64,000 nucleotides of DNA from Rhodosporidiobolus odoratus (GCA_034387635.1 JAOANU010000026.1:1-64000), one strand, 5' to 3'; positions 1 through 11,222 are shown, counted from the stretch's first letter. The notes: generated from the letters alone by a model not told the origin. A program made the numbers and translations.

Positions 1-1985
1 ACGAGCCCCTCAAAACCTACTGGACTCAACCGCCGAAGCAGACCCGCGGCCATGTTCGCCTCTGGGAAGTCCTCGCCCAGTACAACTTCGTGTGGGAGTT
101 CATCCCCGGGAAGAACAACACCCTTGCCGACTCGTTATCACGGTTAGCAGAGATTGAGGAGTTAGACGGGATTGACCTTCCCGTCGCAGAGGAACCCGTT
201 CCTGCCGAGGACGATTCAGAATCATTTTCAAGCTCACTTACGCCTCGAGTGCAGTTCGCGATGGCTGGGTTGGTCGCCGCCGTTGCAACTCGCCTCGAGG
301 CGCTGGATGTGCCGTTGCTTCCCTCTCCCTCTATCATGAGCGCAACGGTACTGACGGGATTCGCCCCTTGATTCGTCGCTGCATTGCGCGATGCGTTGGA
401 ACGCGACCCGCTGGCCGGCAAGATCCTCGCAAATCCCGCCGCCTACCCGTCGTTCTCTTTGATCGACAGTCTCCTCTTCCATCTGTCGGATTCGTCTCGT
501 CAACTCGTAATTCCCGCCGGCTCCTCGCCACCCACGACTACCTCTCCCTCCATGGTTTTCGCCGAGGCAGTACTCCAACACTGTCACACGGCGGTCGGTC
601 ATCTCGGGTTCACTCGGACTCTCGCTTACGTTCGCCGGTACTTCTGGTGGCGAGATATGGTGAGGGACACGGAGGATTACGTCAAGGGATGCGAACCGTG
701 TGCTCGCAACAAGTCGACTACGACTCGTCCGTACGGCCTTCTGCACCCTCTCCCCGTCCCTTCCGTCCCCTGGTCCATGGTCGGTATGGACTTCGTCGTC
801 AGCTTGCCACTTGTTCCCTTCAACGGTCAGCTCGTCGACTCCATCTTAACCGTTACGGACTACCTCTCCCGTATGGTCGTCCTCATTCCCATGCCGTCTA
901 CCTCGACCGCTCCTCAAGTCGCCGACGATTTCCACTTGGCCGTCTATCGTCGATTCAGCCTCCCTTCCGCCATGGTCAGCGATCGCGATCACAAGTTCAA
1001 CTCGTCGTTTTGGCGTGCCTTACATGCGAAACTCGGGTCGGCTCTTAAGATGTCAACAGCAGCGCACCCTCAAACGGATGGTCGCGCTGAGGTTACCAAC
1101 AAGTCGGTCGGCCAGATTCTCCGTATTCTCGCCGAGGACAATAACGACGACTGGCCTTCATTACTCGTCGCAACCGAGTTTGCGCTCAACGCGTCGTCGC
1201 CATCCAGCACCCTCCCCTCTCCTTTCGACATCGTCCACGGTTTCCTACCCCGCTCTCTTCCTTCTCTTGGCTGGAACCCAGCCGGCAACCTCGATGCGGA
1301 AGGGTTCGCAGAGCGGTCTCGCTTGAATGCGTTAAAGGCGACCGACACCATCATCGCGGCTCGCGTCGCAACAACTCACCAAGAAAATAAGCACCGCCGT
1401 GACGACGCAGGGGTCTTCTCGGTAGGGGACAAGGCTTACATCTCGACGTCGGGCATGAAGATGCCAAAGGAGATCTCAGGGAAGTTCGTTTCCAAGTTTA
1501 TCGGCCCTTTTCCCATCGTTGCCGCCAATTCCTCCTCCTCGACCTACACCTTCGACCTCCCTCCTCACCTCCGCGTCCACCGACGTTTCCACGCCTCAAA
1601 GCTCCGTCGCCACTTCCCGAACAACGATGCTCGGTTCCCTGCCCGCTCCCTCGCATCCCCTGCTGCGGTCGTCGCTGCCGCCGATGGTGCTGAAGCGGAA
1701 TACCTCATCGAGAAGGTCGTCGATGACCGTCTTCGGTACGGGAAAATCCAATTCCGGGTCCGCTACTTGGGCTACTCGTCGGCAGAAGATCAGTGGCGCG
1801 ATGGCGCCGAGCTGCGACGTTCCGCAAGGGAATCGGTTGAAACTTATCTCGCGCTGAAGAAGGCGCGCGGCAAAGTTCCGAAACGGCGCGGGGTCGCCGC
1901 TATCATTTCCTCTATGTACGCTTCGTTCTCTGGGGGGGTGGGTGCAAGGGCTGGACAGCCTTGCCGAACCGACTCCCCCGAATAA
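1..1985 (+). pseudogene. 3' part of Ty3/gypsy chromovirus pol polyprotein (RNase H end, integrase, chromodomain)
   Basis: The open frame enters from the left window edge with the end of the RNase H region (WEFIPGKNN...LADSLSR). An in-frame TGA at 369-371 interrupts it, and it resumes in the same frame to 1985. Downstream the integrase is complete: a zinc-binding HHCC set (HTAVGH at about 600, then CEPC) and catalytic D, D and E in GMDFVVSLP, VSDRDHKF and QTDGRAEV. The C-terminus has a chromodomain (AEYLIEKVVDDR...VRYLGYSSAEDQW, about 1695-1850), which marks the chromovirus branch. Integrase joins the cDNA to the host chromosome, and the chromodomain is thought to guide it to modified chromatin. 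The single stop suggests a recently dead copy or one depending on readthrough. Gag, protease and RT lie outside the window. Confidence 0.93.
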
Positions 1986-2557
1986 GCTGAGTCGTTTCCT
2001 ATTTTTCCGTTTCTACATCTCTATATATCTTTCGAACTTGCGTACTGAGTTCCCTTACCATGCAGCCTGCGTCCGGACTTCTACCCTACTCGGTCATCTC
2101 GGAGGTAGAAGTTGGATCAACGTGCATGAGGGAGCTTGGTTGTAGTTGGAGTTCGCTTCTCTTCTTCAGGCTACATCTATCCCTCTCTATTGTCGAATAC
2201 TACGCCCAAATCACTGTTTGTCTCTCTCGTAGCCGGAGAGTTCCAGTCTCGCGCGCCCTCCCGTTCGACATCTCCTCCCAGCGGCTCGTCGTCTGTCTTC
2301 ACTCCCCCTCGAAGACGGTACGGCTTGCATCCCTCCTGGACAGGATGTCAACACTGCTTGAGCAAGGACTATAGACTTCTTCTAGCTTTGCCCAGCATCA
2401 CCTGCCAGTGCTGGACCGCCTGACCACGTGCAGTCGAGCTGGTAGGTTGCCCCACAGAAGCAACCCTGCCTCATCCGTTGAAGAAGAAGGGACATAGACA
2501 AATGACAGTTGTGCTTGTAGGGGTTCAATAAAGCCCACATGCTGTTGGGACTAACCA
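1931..2557 (+). repeat. Putative polypurine tract and 3' LTR of the chromovirus
   Basis: A run of seven G at 1931-1937 just before TGGGTG looks like a polypurine tract followed by an LTR beginning with TG at about 1938. The pol frame would then run about 48 bp into the LTR. An AATAAA polyadenylation signal lies at 2527-2532 and a CA-ending stretch (ACTAACCA) near 2557, which is a plausible right edge. The 5' LTR is outside the window, so the limits cannot be checked by pairing. Confidence 0.4.
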
Positions 2558-3256
2558 GACGGTCTAGAGAATGCTCACCGACTCCCGGACCGCCGACGAC
2601 TCGGGATGTCAGGCTTTCCGGGGGCTGATCTGTCGGTCGGGGAAAGGTCGGGGAGCGGGCTCCCGATTCCCGGAAGTGTCAGTGCTCGGCCCGACCTGTT
2701 GGCAAAATTGGGAAAAAGGTGAAACAGTGTCTTTCTGCTCCCAGAAAATCAACGTGAGCAGCAAAGCGGAGAGGTGAAGGAAGCCATCATCTGCAAGAGA
2801 CCCAAGAACAGCTACAGAAGAGAGAAAAGACGTTAACCTAAAAAAGAACTACCTAAGAAGGTCATCTGCGGTCCCTTTGCTGTCCGCGGAGTCGCTTGCG
2901 GGTCCGTAGACGCACTCTCAGACTGGCCAGAGGTTGCTGGGAGGGTCACAAAAACCCATTATCTACTTGCACAACACCCACACAGCAGAGAATGCGTATG
3001 GCAGTTCGGGGAGAAGTCGGGAAACCAGCTCTCCATTTTGGCATCCATGTCGGGGTCGGCTCTCCAATCCCCAAACCGTATCGGAGACCGGCACCCGACC
3101 CCGAAGATCCTCGACTCTTGTCGGATGCATTCTTTAAGATGGTCTCACCCAGAGTATCTGCTTCTACGGGCCCCTGCAATAGGCCAGGGCGGGCCCTGTC
3201 CATCCTACACGTTAAACGTACTTATACGTAATACTGCTGTCCAGGTGGCACAGCTA
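2558..3256. other. Non-coding stretch between LTR and tRNA, GC-rich GTCGGGG/CCGACCC motifs
   Basis: No convincing gene. Short GC-rich words such as GGTCGGGG and CCGACC recur near 2640-2700 and 3010-3110, which may be a degenerate repeat. Open frames here are short and without recognisable domains. Confidence 0.3.
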
Positions 3257-3366
3257 GCCCTTATAGCTCAGTGGCAGAGCGCGGCACTCGTACATCAAGA
3301 CGCGCGCGCGCGTGTGTTCTTGATCTAGGTATGCCGAGGTCGAGTGTTCGATCCACCCTGAGGGCA
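3257..3366 (+). tRNA. tRNA-Thr (anticodon CGT) with intron
   Basis: Acceptor GCCCTTA (3257-3263) pairs with TGAGGGC (3359-3365), with discriminator A. D stem GCTC/GAGC; anticodon stem CGGCA/TGCCG; loop CTCGTA then a 38-nt intron then A; T arm GAGTG-TTCGATC-CACCC (one A-C mismatch). The anticodon CGT reads ACG (Thr). The intron sits in the standard place after position 37 and contains an alternating CG run flanked by ATCAAGA/TCTTGAT, so it can form its own stem. A T-rich run (TTTCTTTT) about 7 nt downstream could end Pol III transcription. Confidence 0.9.
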
Positions 3367-3756
3367 AGCAATCCTTTCTTTTGCCACAGAGGCCATCTGC
3401 CTGAGTTGGGGGGACTTTCAGGCAACCCCCCTCCCTCTTTTTGTAAATCATTCCTTCTATTGGTCTCCTGTCTTGCCCCCCCAGAACTTGCAATCTGATG
3501 GACATGCATCTTGTCATGACTTGGCATCATCCCAGTGTGCGCAAGGGTGTAGCATGCAAAAGTGGGAATACTCAATTTTGAGTGGTGGTGAGAACAGTTG
3601 AGCTTGGTGATTTGACTCAATCTCTCATGCACAATACTGCACAGACTCCTGCTCTCCAAGCATCTTGAGCCAGACTAGCTTCCTGGCATCCAATGAGGAA
3701 ATGAGAAGGCCATGGCTGTCATAGGGGAAGTCAGTTCTGTAAAGTTGTTAGCAGAG

Positions 3757-4591
3757 GATGTTCGTTGTTTGTTTATTCCAAATCTGGAGTCTGTATTGGG
3801 CCCTTGGCCCATGTAGACTACGAGAGAGAGGGGAGGAGGTAGCGGGAAAAAAAAGGCAAGCACGACGACAGAACAAAAGGGGGGGGGAGAGGGGAGAACC
3901 GAAAGGAAAGGAAAGATAGGGAGGGACAGAAGAACCCACTTTGTCACTACCTCACCGCTTCACTGCCACCTCGCCGTCCTCGTCTGCCTTTCGCCGCTTC
4001 ACTGCAGCCCTGCCATTCTCCATCACTGTGGCATAGAGCCTCGGGAAGCGGTCGGTAGCGTTGATGAAGGTGAGAACTGCCGGAAGGAAGGCTTCTAATG
4101 AAGGTGCCGGGGTGGGGAGGGAGGAGTGGAGGGCAGAACGCTGGAGAGAGTAGAGAGGGCAGTCGAAGAAAAAGTGTTTGCGGCTCTCGCTTCCGCCGCA
4201 ATCACACAGGCCAGTAGGATGGAGGTTGGCACGGTGGAGCGGCTGGGCAAGGCTGGAAAAGTCGGTCCGGAGGCGAGAGAGGAGGGACGCTTGAGGGCGG
4301 AGCAGTGAGCGGAGGCGTCGATCGAAAGGCAGAGAACGGGGGGGAAGGGTCGATCGCCCGAAGGGCTGCGCCAACTGGTGTCGTGGCCCACTCCTGCTCC
4401 CAGCCGCTTTTCAGCGCTGCCTCAGCTGCCTGGAGGCAGGCTGCGGCGCTCTTGGGCACTGAGTTCCCGCCATCGATCTGCCCCTCATCGTTGACCGGCC
4501 CGAGGTCCAGCTGCTCCTTGTGCCTTGGCCAACTCGAGCCGTGTCCTCGCAGCATTCTGTCCACCTCCCTGTCTAGTCCTTGCTCTTTCAA
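3757..4591 (-). mobile_element. LINE family B, 5'-truncated copy (C-terminal zinc-knuckle region and 3' UTR)
   Basis: On the minus strand, 4374-3952 encodes CDCGGSESRKHFFFDCPLY, the Cys/His knuckle found after the RNase H domain at the C-terminus of many fungal LINE ORF2 proteins, followed by ATDRFPRLYATV. The 3' UTR contains GTAGTCTACATGGGCCA and ends near 3757-3775 in a GTTTGTTT-type run (AAAC tail on the sense strand). The same 3' end recurs at 7183, 8015 and (plus strand) 10330-10400, defining family B. The 5' limit is approximate. Confidence 0.75.
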
Positions 4592-4856
4592 CTAGTAGGC
4601 TTGCTGCTTGCTCTTTGTGTCTCCGCTTTACTGGGTTGCCTTACCTTTGCACATTCTTGCCTGATTCCCTGCACGCATGTGTCTTCCATACCTCTTCCAT
4701 TAGTTTCTTATCCTTCAATCCCTGCTCCTGATCGACCTACCGTCATCCACCTTGAGCTGCATGATTCTTTCCCAATGCAAGGCAGTTCCTGCCTCCAGCC
4801 TGGCCGTTCAATGGTGGCCCTAGGTTTGAAAAGCAGTATTGACCTTCTCAAGATGC

Positions 4857-6465
4857 TTTGATTGATTGATTGATGATTCCAAGCTTAAACAAGTCAGTGT
4901 CAGGCCTACAAAGTCCTATGTCGACTGGCGCCCCAGAGAGGTCTTCAACGGGTAGAAGGGGTATCGATCACAAGAGAGAAAAGAGAGGGGAAACGATCGG
5001 CAGAATGAATAAAACGAAGAAGGGAAAATATGTGGGCTGGGGAGAAAAGAAAAGCCAATCCGGGAATCCGCTGCACCTTCAATTCTCTCATCAACTCCTT
5101 CCTCTCCTCCTCATACTGCTTGCATTCCAGAAGGTAGTGTTCACGGGTCTCCAGCGTGCCGCAATGCTTGCAAAGGCGTTCCGGGTCATCATCGTCAAGG
5201 AAACGTTTGGTGGCGCCCAGGTCGTTGAAGTCGAGGCGCAGGCGGGAGAGGAGGACGGCGTGGCGGCGGGGGAGACGATGGAAAGGACGGGAGAAGGCTT
5301 TGCCGGGTGGTCGAGGATCAACCAGACGTAGAGCGGCGCCGACATTGTTGGCTTGTGTCCAACGGGTAGTCCACTCGGCTTGAAGAGCGGCCTTGTGTTG
5401 TTGGCGGAGGGCAGAGAGCGAGAGAGGGAGTCGGGGGGTGTGGTGCGGGTTGGCTGGGGTTCTCTTCGCCAGTTGTGTTGAAGTCTCCTGTGCTCCATCC
5501 CAATCGCTGTCCTCGCCTTCGCTGCTCCCTTCCTCCTCCATACCCTTCCTGTAAACCCTAACCATCTTCCCTCCCTTTACCCGTTTCCGCTCCTTCCTCC
5601 GCTGGCCCCCCTCCCTTTCCTCTGCCAGCTCCCGGTCAACTGCCTCATTCGCTAGCTCGTCTGCACGTTCGTTTCCGGCAATTCCGACATGTCCGGGACA
5701 CCACTGGAGGGTGATCGTGGTTTCTGGGTGGGTCCGGCATAGTCCGAGGAGGAGGGAACGGAGTTGTAGTCGGATTTGTTGGCCCGGCGTGGGTGAGGGG
5801 TCGACTAGGTTGCGGAGTGCAGATTGATTGTCGGCAAAGATGTGGAGAGAGGGGAGGTGCACGTTTGAGGAGGAGAGAAGGGGGAGGAGAGAGAGAATCC
5901 CTGTTTGCGCTCCTTGGAGCTCGCCCTCGTAAACCGTTCTATCTCTCCCCATTGCCTCGCTTCTCTCGATGTCTCCCTCAACACCGCCGCTTCTGACGAC
6001 AATCACGGCGCCTGCACCTACGACGCCTTCCTTAAGTGACCCGTCGCTGTACACTCTGGCGTGGTCCGCGGACTCGAGTGCGACAAGGAGCTTATTGTGA
6101 GCCTCGATTCCTGCTTCCTTGGTATCGGGGATGACCAGTGTGGTGGGAGGGGATTGCTGCCATGGGGCGATAGGAGAGGGATGGATAGGTTTGACCGCAC
6201 AACTCGGTGGGAGGATGGCGGGGAAAGAGTGCAGGGCGACGTGGAATGGAGACGGGTGGGTGCGGGGCGTGACGATCCGGGCGAGTCGGAAGCGTAGGTG
6301 GAGGGGATTAGGGTGGAGCGAAGCATGTGCGCGTAGCGCAAGTCGGAAGAGCGATCTTTTGAACCGCAATGGGAGGGGGATAAGGTTGGATTCGACTTCG
6401 AGGGCTTGAAGCGAAGTTGTGCGGTATCCTCCGCAAATGAGTCTCGCAGCTGATTGTTGTGATGG
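4857..6465 (-). mobile_element. LINE family A, 5'-truncated copy with RNase H and C-terminal zinc knuckle
   Basis: The minus-strand frame ending at 4945 is the best preserved LINE here. It begins with the RT C-terminus (RLICGGYRTTSLQALEVES, just above 6369, no ATG needed), then an RNase H domain with acidic residues in YSDGS, YEGELQ and FADNQSALR and the WCPGHVGIAGNERADELA signature. A basic linker follows, then CKHCGTLETREHYLLECKQY. RNase H removes the RNA strand during target-primed reverse transcription. After the stop there is a roughly 90-nt 3' UTR with GTAGGCCTGACAC and a terminal (TCAA)n tail at 4857-4873. Loss of everything upstream of the RT end is typical 5' truncation. Best match is the Tad1/I-like fungal clade, by motif memory only. 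Confidence 0.85.
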
Positions 6466-7030
6466 GTCCCTGCTACTTTTGTGTACCCTGGAGCCAGCTC
6501 CTCAGCAGGCCAGAGTGCGTTGGCAAGCTGCCTGGGCAAACAGCCCAGCCTATGAGTAGTCTCGGACCTTGGTGCCCCAAGAGAGCATACAGAGGTGATT
6601 TAGCCAAAGTTGCCAGCTGGCATCTGGGAGGGGAAGGGGTTACAATAGAGGGGCTGTGCAGCACACAGCTGTGGAGCAGTGATGGCGTGATTACCTTCCC
6701 CCTCTGCTTATGTATTCCCGACCTCTCTTCCCCGCCCATATCGTCACCTCCTTCTCGAGAAAAGTGAAGCATGAATCCAGGTATCACTCATATCCGGGGT
6801 AGCACGGGGTGTGTGGTAATCTGAGAAGGCTGCAATGCACATTCCAACAACTTGGTGGCTGGTGGTCATGACGCGATGTAAAGGTATATAGCAGGAGCAG
6901 AAGATGCAAGTGACTACCATACTCAGAAGGGGCACATGCTGTAAAAGTCCGCCTTGTCAAGAATCACGAGGGCAGAGACCTTGTGAGGGAAGGTGACACT
7001 GTCTTGCTCACCCAGCTGGGAGTTGGGATG
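6466..7030. other. Non-coding spacer between LINE copies
   Basis: I see no supported gene; only short frames in all phases. The right end abuts the (GATT)n run that marks the next LINE-A 3' end. Confidence 0.3.

Positions 7031-7122
<92 letters not shown>
7031..7122. repeat. (GATT)23 microsatellite, expanded LINE-A tail
   Basis: An uninterrupted GATT tetranucleotide run of about 92 nt. Immediately right (7123-7180) is the LINE-A 3' terminal sequence on the minus strand (TCAGGCCTACAAAGTCCTAT), so the run is the expanded (TCAA)n tail of a minus-strand LINE-A copy rather than an independent satellite. Confidence 0.9.
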
Positions 7123-7182
7123 CCAGGTTTGAACTAAGGTTTGAACTAGTCGGTATCAGGCCTACAAAGTCCTATATCAACT

Positions 7183-7343
7183 GTTCGTTTGTTTGATTCC
7201 AAGTTTAAAGTCTGTATCGGGCCAGTGGCCCATGTAGACTACGAGAGACGGGGGGGAGGGAGCGGAAACATGGCACGGACAATTATGGGGGGAGGGGGAG
7301 GGAGAACAAAAAGGAAGGGGGAAGGGAAGATGGGAAGGGACAA
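7183..7343 (-). mobile_element. LINE family B 3' end only
   Basis: Starts with GTTTGTTTGATTCCAAGTTT and continues with the family-B 3' UTR (CCAGTGGCCCATGTAGACTA), then a purine-rich stretch. No coding part remains. It lies directly against the LINE-A tail on its left and the foldback on its right. Confidence 0.7.
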
Positions 7344-7466
7344 CTGGGCGCCCACTAACGGGTCTTCACGGGCTTGGGCGTTTCAACTACACAATCGATT
7401 CCCCTCCCTTCTCTCTCGTGTAGTTGAACCCCCCAAGCCCGTGAAGACCCGTTAGTGGGCGCCCAG
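7344..7466. repeat. Foldback: 49-bp inverted repeat with 25-nt spacer made from LINE-A 3' UTR
   Basis: The left arm 7344-7392 (CTGGGCGCCCACTAACGGGT...) is matched by its reverse complement at 7418-7466 with only two mismatches that I count. The spacer 7393-7417 holds AATCGATTCCCCTCCC, itself the reverse complement of LINE-A sequence seen at about 7513 and 8770. The same 49-bp word occurs once, uninverted, at 8705-8755 in another LINE-A copy. Confidence 0.9.
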
Positions 7467-7745
7467 TCGACATAGGACTTTGTAGGCCTGCTACCGACTT
7501 CCACGGAAGAAAAGGGAGGGGAATCGATTGGAGGAGTGAATGAAACGAAGGAGGGGGAAAGTATGGTTTGGAAGAAACAAAAACGCAAAGCCCGGCAGCA
7601 CCTTCACCCTCAACTCCTTCCTCAACTCTTGTCTCTCTTCCTCATACCCTTCACACTCCAATAGGAAGCCGTGGGAGTTGAGAGTGGGCAAGACATACCT
7701 TGATGACCTGCGCACACTTGCACAGAGCACGAGAGCCAAAGAATA
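7467..7745 (-). mobile_element. LINE family A remnant (C-terminal coding and 3' UTR)
   Basis: Begins with the LINE-A 3' sequence (TCGACATAGGACTTTGTAGG) at 7467. The minus strand at 7739-7491 then encodes LLECEGYEEERQELRKEL, the segment just after the zinc knuckle. Frame and ends are damaged. Confidence 0.7.
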
Positions 7746-8014
7746 AAAGGGAGCGGCGGTGCTTGCATAGCCTCTTAAGGCTTTGGTGCCAGAAACCGCT
7801 TTGGGGCTCCTGAATCATTGAAGTCGAAAACACGGGTCAGGAAAGCGGCATGGCGTCCTGAGGGTAAAGGCTGGGGTTGACGGGCACACACATATGGGCT
7901 TGTGGCGAATTTGATTGTCCAGTAAGAATTTGCCAGAGTGCAGAGAGGGATAAGAAGAGGTAGCTGTAACAAAGGGGAAAGCCTGAGGCAGCGGGGAAGG
8001 ATGCTTTGTTCATC

Positions 8015-8448
8015 TGGTTGTTACATTCCGAGTTCATAGCCTGTGTCAAGCCAGTGGCTCACTTGGGAGAGGGGAAGGGGGATGGCGCTCGGTAGCGGTG
8101 GCGTAGGTGAGAACTGCTGGGAGAAAACTTCTGGACAGAGTGAAAAGGAGGGAGGTGCCAGGCAGGGGCAAAGGACAGGAGGGCAGAGCGCTGGAGAGCC
8201 TTGCACGGTGCAGGGATTGGGCAATGTTGGAGAAGTCGTTTTGCCTGCGGCTTCAGAGACAGGCTAGCGGTTGGGGGGGGAGACGATCGCAGGCGGCGAA
8301 AGGCGGAGGAAGGGGGCGCGGAATGGATAGCAAAGAGAGCTGCCCCAGCTGGAGCCAAAGACCACAACCTCTCCCACTGAAGCTTCAGGGACGTCTTTTC
8401 CCCCTGGAGCACACATGCAGTGCTCTCGGCCATGCTGTTGCCGCCCAA
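8015..8448 (-). mobile_element. LINE family B remnant
   Basis: The minus-strand frame 8448-8059 resembles the 4591-4202 segment (QWERLWSLAPAGAALFAI against a matching WATTPVGAALRAI stretch). The family-B 3' UTR (CAAGCCAGTGGCTCACTT) follows at about 8050, with a degenerate TTGTT tail near 8015. More decayed than the 3757-4591 copy. Confidence 0.6.
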
Positions 8449-8644
8449 GATCCATCCCTGGTTGTCTGTCTCGCCGGTAGCGAGCTGCTATAGCGGCGTT
8501 GGTGTCAGGGTGTTTGTGACAGAGATGACGAGAGGTGGAAGGTGAAGGCAGAATTGCTTTGAGCAGAAGGCACTCCTTACTTCTAGCGCTGTGCTGGAGA
8601 AGCACCAATGGAAGTGTCGGAGAAGCCACAATGCAGTTCTATCT

Positions 8645-9060
8645 TGATTGATTGATTGATAGATTCCGAGTTCAAACTAGTCGTTATCAGGCCTACAAAG
8701 TCCTATGTCGACTGGGCGCCCACTAACGGGTCTTCACGGGCTTGGGCGTTTCAACTACACAAAAGAAAAGGGAGGGGAATCGATTGGAGGAGTGAATGAA
8801 ACGAAGGAGGGGGAAAGTATGGTGTGGAAGAAACAGAAACGCAAAGCCCGGCAGCACCTTCACCCTCAACTCCTTCCTCAACTCTTGTCTCTCTTCCTCA
8901 TACCCTTCACACTCCAATAGGAAGTGCTCCCTTGTCTCTAGCTTTCCGCAGTACATACACAGCCTGTCCGGATGGTCGTCCGCCAAGAGGCGCTTTGTCG
9001 CACCCAAGTCGTTGAAGTTGAGGCGTAGACGGGAATGGAGGGTGGCATGTCGATCTATCT
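8645..9060 (-). mobile_element. LINE family A remnant with zinc knuckle and GATT tail
   Basis: A (GATT)4 tail at 8645-8660 is followed by the LINE-A 3' UTR. On the minus strand (9007-8723) the C-terminal coding region keeps CMYCGKLETREHFLLECEGY. The 5' side breaks off near 9060. The 49-bp UTR word that is inverted in the 7344-7466 foldback is present here in its normal single form. Confidence 0.8.
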
Positions 9061-9332
9061 TGACTGAGTGCCTTCAAAGACATCCAAACCCCAATGAGGA
9101 TTTCATGTAAGGAGATTGGAACAGCAAACAGATGGAGGAGTTTATGAATCATAGAAGGGAGAAGCTTGAAAACGGGTGCCAAGAGGCCGCAGCACCTTCT
9201 ATGTTCTCCTTGCGACAAGGACAGCGGCGAATGGTAGAAGAGAACGGCGGGGTGCAGTGGAGCGACGAGTCAACAACAGAGCAGGTACTTCCTCCCTTCT
9301 GATCGCTATATCGCCACTGGTGTCCCTCAAAC

Positions 9333-10400
9333 GTGCACCTCCCCTCTCTCTACATCTTCGCCGACAATCAACCTGCACTCCGCAACCTAGTCGACCCCTC
9401 ACCCACGCCGGGCCAACAAATCCGATTACTACTCCGTTCCCTCCTCCTTGGACTATGCCGGACCCACCCAGAAACCACGATCACCCTCCAGTGGTGTCTC
9501 AGACATGTCGGAATTGCCGGAACCGAACGTGCAGACGAGCTAGCGAATGAGGCAGTTGACCGGGAGCTGGCAGAGGAAAGGGAGGGGGGCAAGCCGAGGA
9601 AGGAGCGGAAACGGGTAAAGGGAGGGAAGATGGTTAGGGTTTACAGGAAGGGTATGGAGGAGGATGGGAGCAGCGAAGGTGAGGACAGCAACTGGGATGG
9701 AGCACAGGAGACTTCAACACAACTGGCGAAGAGAACCCCAGCCAACCCGCATCATACCCCCCGACTCCCTCTCTCGAGGCCGCTCTTCAAGCCGAGTGGA
9801 CTACCCGGTGGACACAAGCCAACAATGTCGGCGCCGCTCTACGTCTGGTCGATCCTCAACCACCGGGCAAAGCCTTCTCCCGTCCTTTCCATCGTCTCCC
9901 CCGCCGCCACGCCGTCCTCTTCTCCCGCCTGCGCCTCGACTTCAATGACCTAGGCGCCACCGAACGTTTCCTCGACAATGACGACCCGGAACGCCTTTGC
10001 AAGCATTGCGGCACGCTGGAGACCCGCGAACACTACCTTCTGGAATGCGAGCAGTATGAGGAGGACCTGGAAAGCGAATCGAAGAAAGGGGGGAGGAAGA
10101 ACCCTTCATTGACGCGACTGATCGCTTCCTGCGGCTCTATGCCACAGTGACGGAGAACGGTGGCAGTGCAGTGAAGCGGTGGATGGTGGCGGAAAACGGT
10201 GGGAGTGCAGCGAAGCGGTGAGGCAGTGATGGAGTGAGTTCTTACTTCCTTTCGCTTTCCATGTCCTCTGCTCTCTTTCTGTGTTGTCCTCTCTCCTTTG
10301 TTTCGGTCCCCCCCCCCCCCTCCTTCCTCCCTCTCTCTTCCGTAGTCTACATGGGCCACTGGCCCGCTACAGACTTCAAGCTTGAAATGAAGTAAACAAA
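9333..10400 (+). mobile_element. Chimeric LINE remnant: family A RNase H joined to family B 3' end
   Basis: On the plus strand 9350-10060 encodes RNase H motifs (IFADNQPALRNLVD, WCLRHVGIAGTERADELA), a linker, and the knuckle HCGTLETREHYLLEC at 10006-10050, all family A. From about 10105 the sequence switches to the family-B C-terminus (ATDRFLRLYATV), then the family-B 3' UTR (GTAGTCTACATGGGCCACTG at 10340) and an AAACAAAC tail near 10395. Internal deletions are present. The P-to-L change in WCPGHVG and frame breaks show the copy is dead. Confidence 0.75.
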
Positions 10401-10769
10401 CAGACTACTATTGCCCTCCCTTCGTTCCCTCTAGGCGCCGCTATTTTTCCGTTGGCGCGGCCCTCTCACACAACTTACCTTGGCTGCGCTTGCTACATTA
10501 CCTTCCGTGTTTCCCCGCTGCACTTTTTCCTCTTTGTTGTTTTCCCAGCACTCTGTCCTCACTGTCTCTTCCTCCGTTGCCTCCCTTGTACACCCTCACT
10601 TGGATCTCCCTTCCTTTCATCGGTTCTCTGCTTTTCTGCTTTTTCAGCACACTCCCTCCTTTGTTTTGGCATGGCTTCTGTACCTCCTATTCAGCCCTTT
10701 GCCATTTGAGCCCCAGGAACAGTTAGTGCTGTCCTTCTTTCGGAATGTTGCGGCAGACACTCAACCACG

Positions 10770-11000
10770 TCTGCTAGAATATGAAGGGTACGAGAAGGAG
10801 AGGCACAAGCCAAGGGGGGAGTTGAAGGTGAAGATCTTGCCTGGTCTTGCTATTTTTGCCCCGTCTCACATCCGCCCCCTCTTCTGCTCATTCATCTGTC
10901 CAATGCCTTGATTGATACCCTATCTTGCCATTTAAGAGCTCACTGGAGCGTCCAGTTTACTGGACTTTGTTGTAGGCCTGACACCAAATTGTTGAAACTG
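10770..11000 (+). mobile_element. Degenerate LINE family A C-terminus and 3' UTR
   Basis: The frame ending at 10911 reads LEYEGYEKERHKPRGELKV, matching the post-knuckle LINE-A segment, and GACTTTGTTGTAGGCCTGAC follows at 10963-10983. Upstream 10400-10770 is TC-rich with no gene I can support. Confidence 0.55.
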
Positions 11001-11097
11001 GGATCTGGACTGAGTGGGCAACGCAATGGGTAACCGTAACCACTGTTGGAGCTGATCTTTGGCCTAGCAACCCTTGCTCCCAAAGCCTGTCAAGACT

Positions 11098-11222
11098 CAA
11101 TAGTGGGCGCCCAGTCAAAATCAGGCTCCGTAGGCCTGATCCCGACTCTTTCCAGCTAGGAAGCAATCAATCGAGGATCAGTCAATCAAGCAATCAATTA
11201 GTCAATCAAGCGATGAATAAAA
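11098..11222 (+). mobile_element. LINE family A 3' end with decayed CAATCAA tail
   Basis: Contains the UTR words TAGTGGGCGCCCAGTC and CCGTAGGCCTGATCCCGAC, then an imperfect series of CAATCAA/AGTCAATCAAG units to about 11215. Only the tail end of an element survives. Confidence 0.6.

Noticed and set aside
4870..5331. Plus-strand frame of 153 codons
   Set aside because: Antisense shadow of the LINE-A C-terminal region; no domain.
7031..7122. Tandem GATT run as CRISPR-like or centromeric satellite
   Set aside because: The unit is 4 bp without spacers and it abuts a LINE-A 3' end, so it is the element tail.
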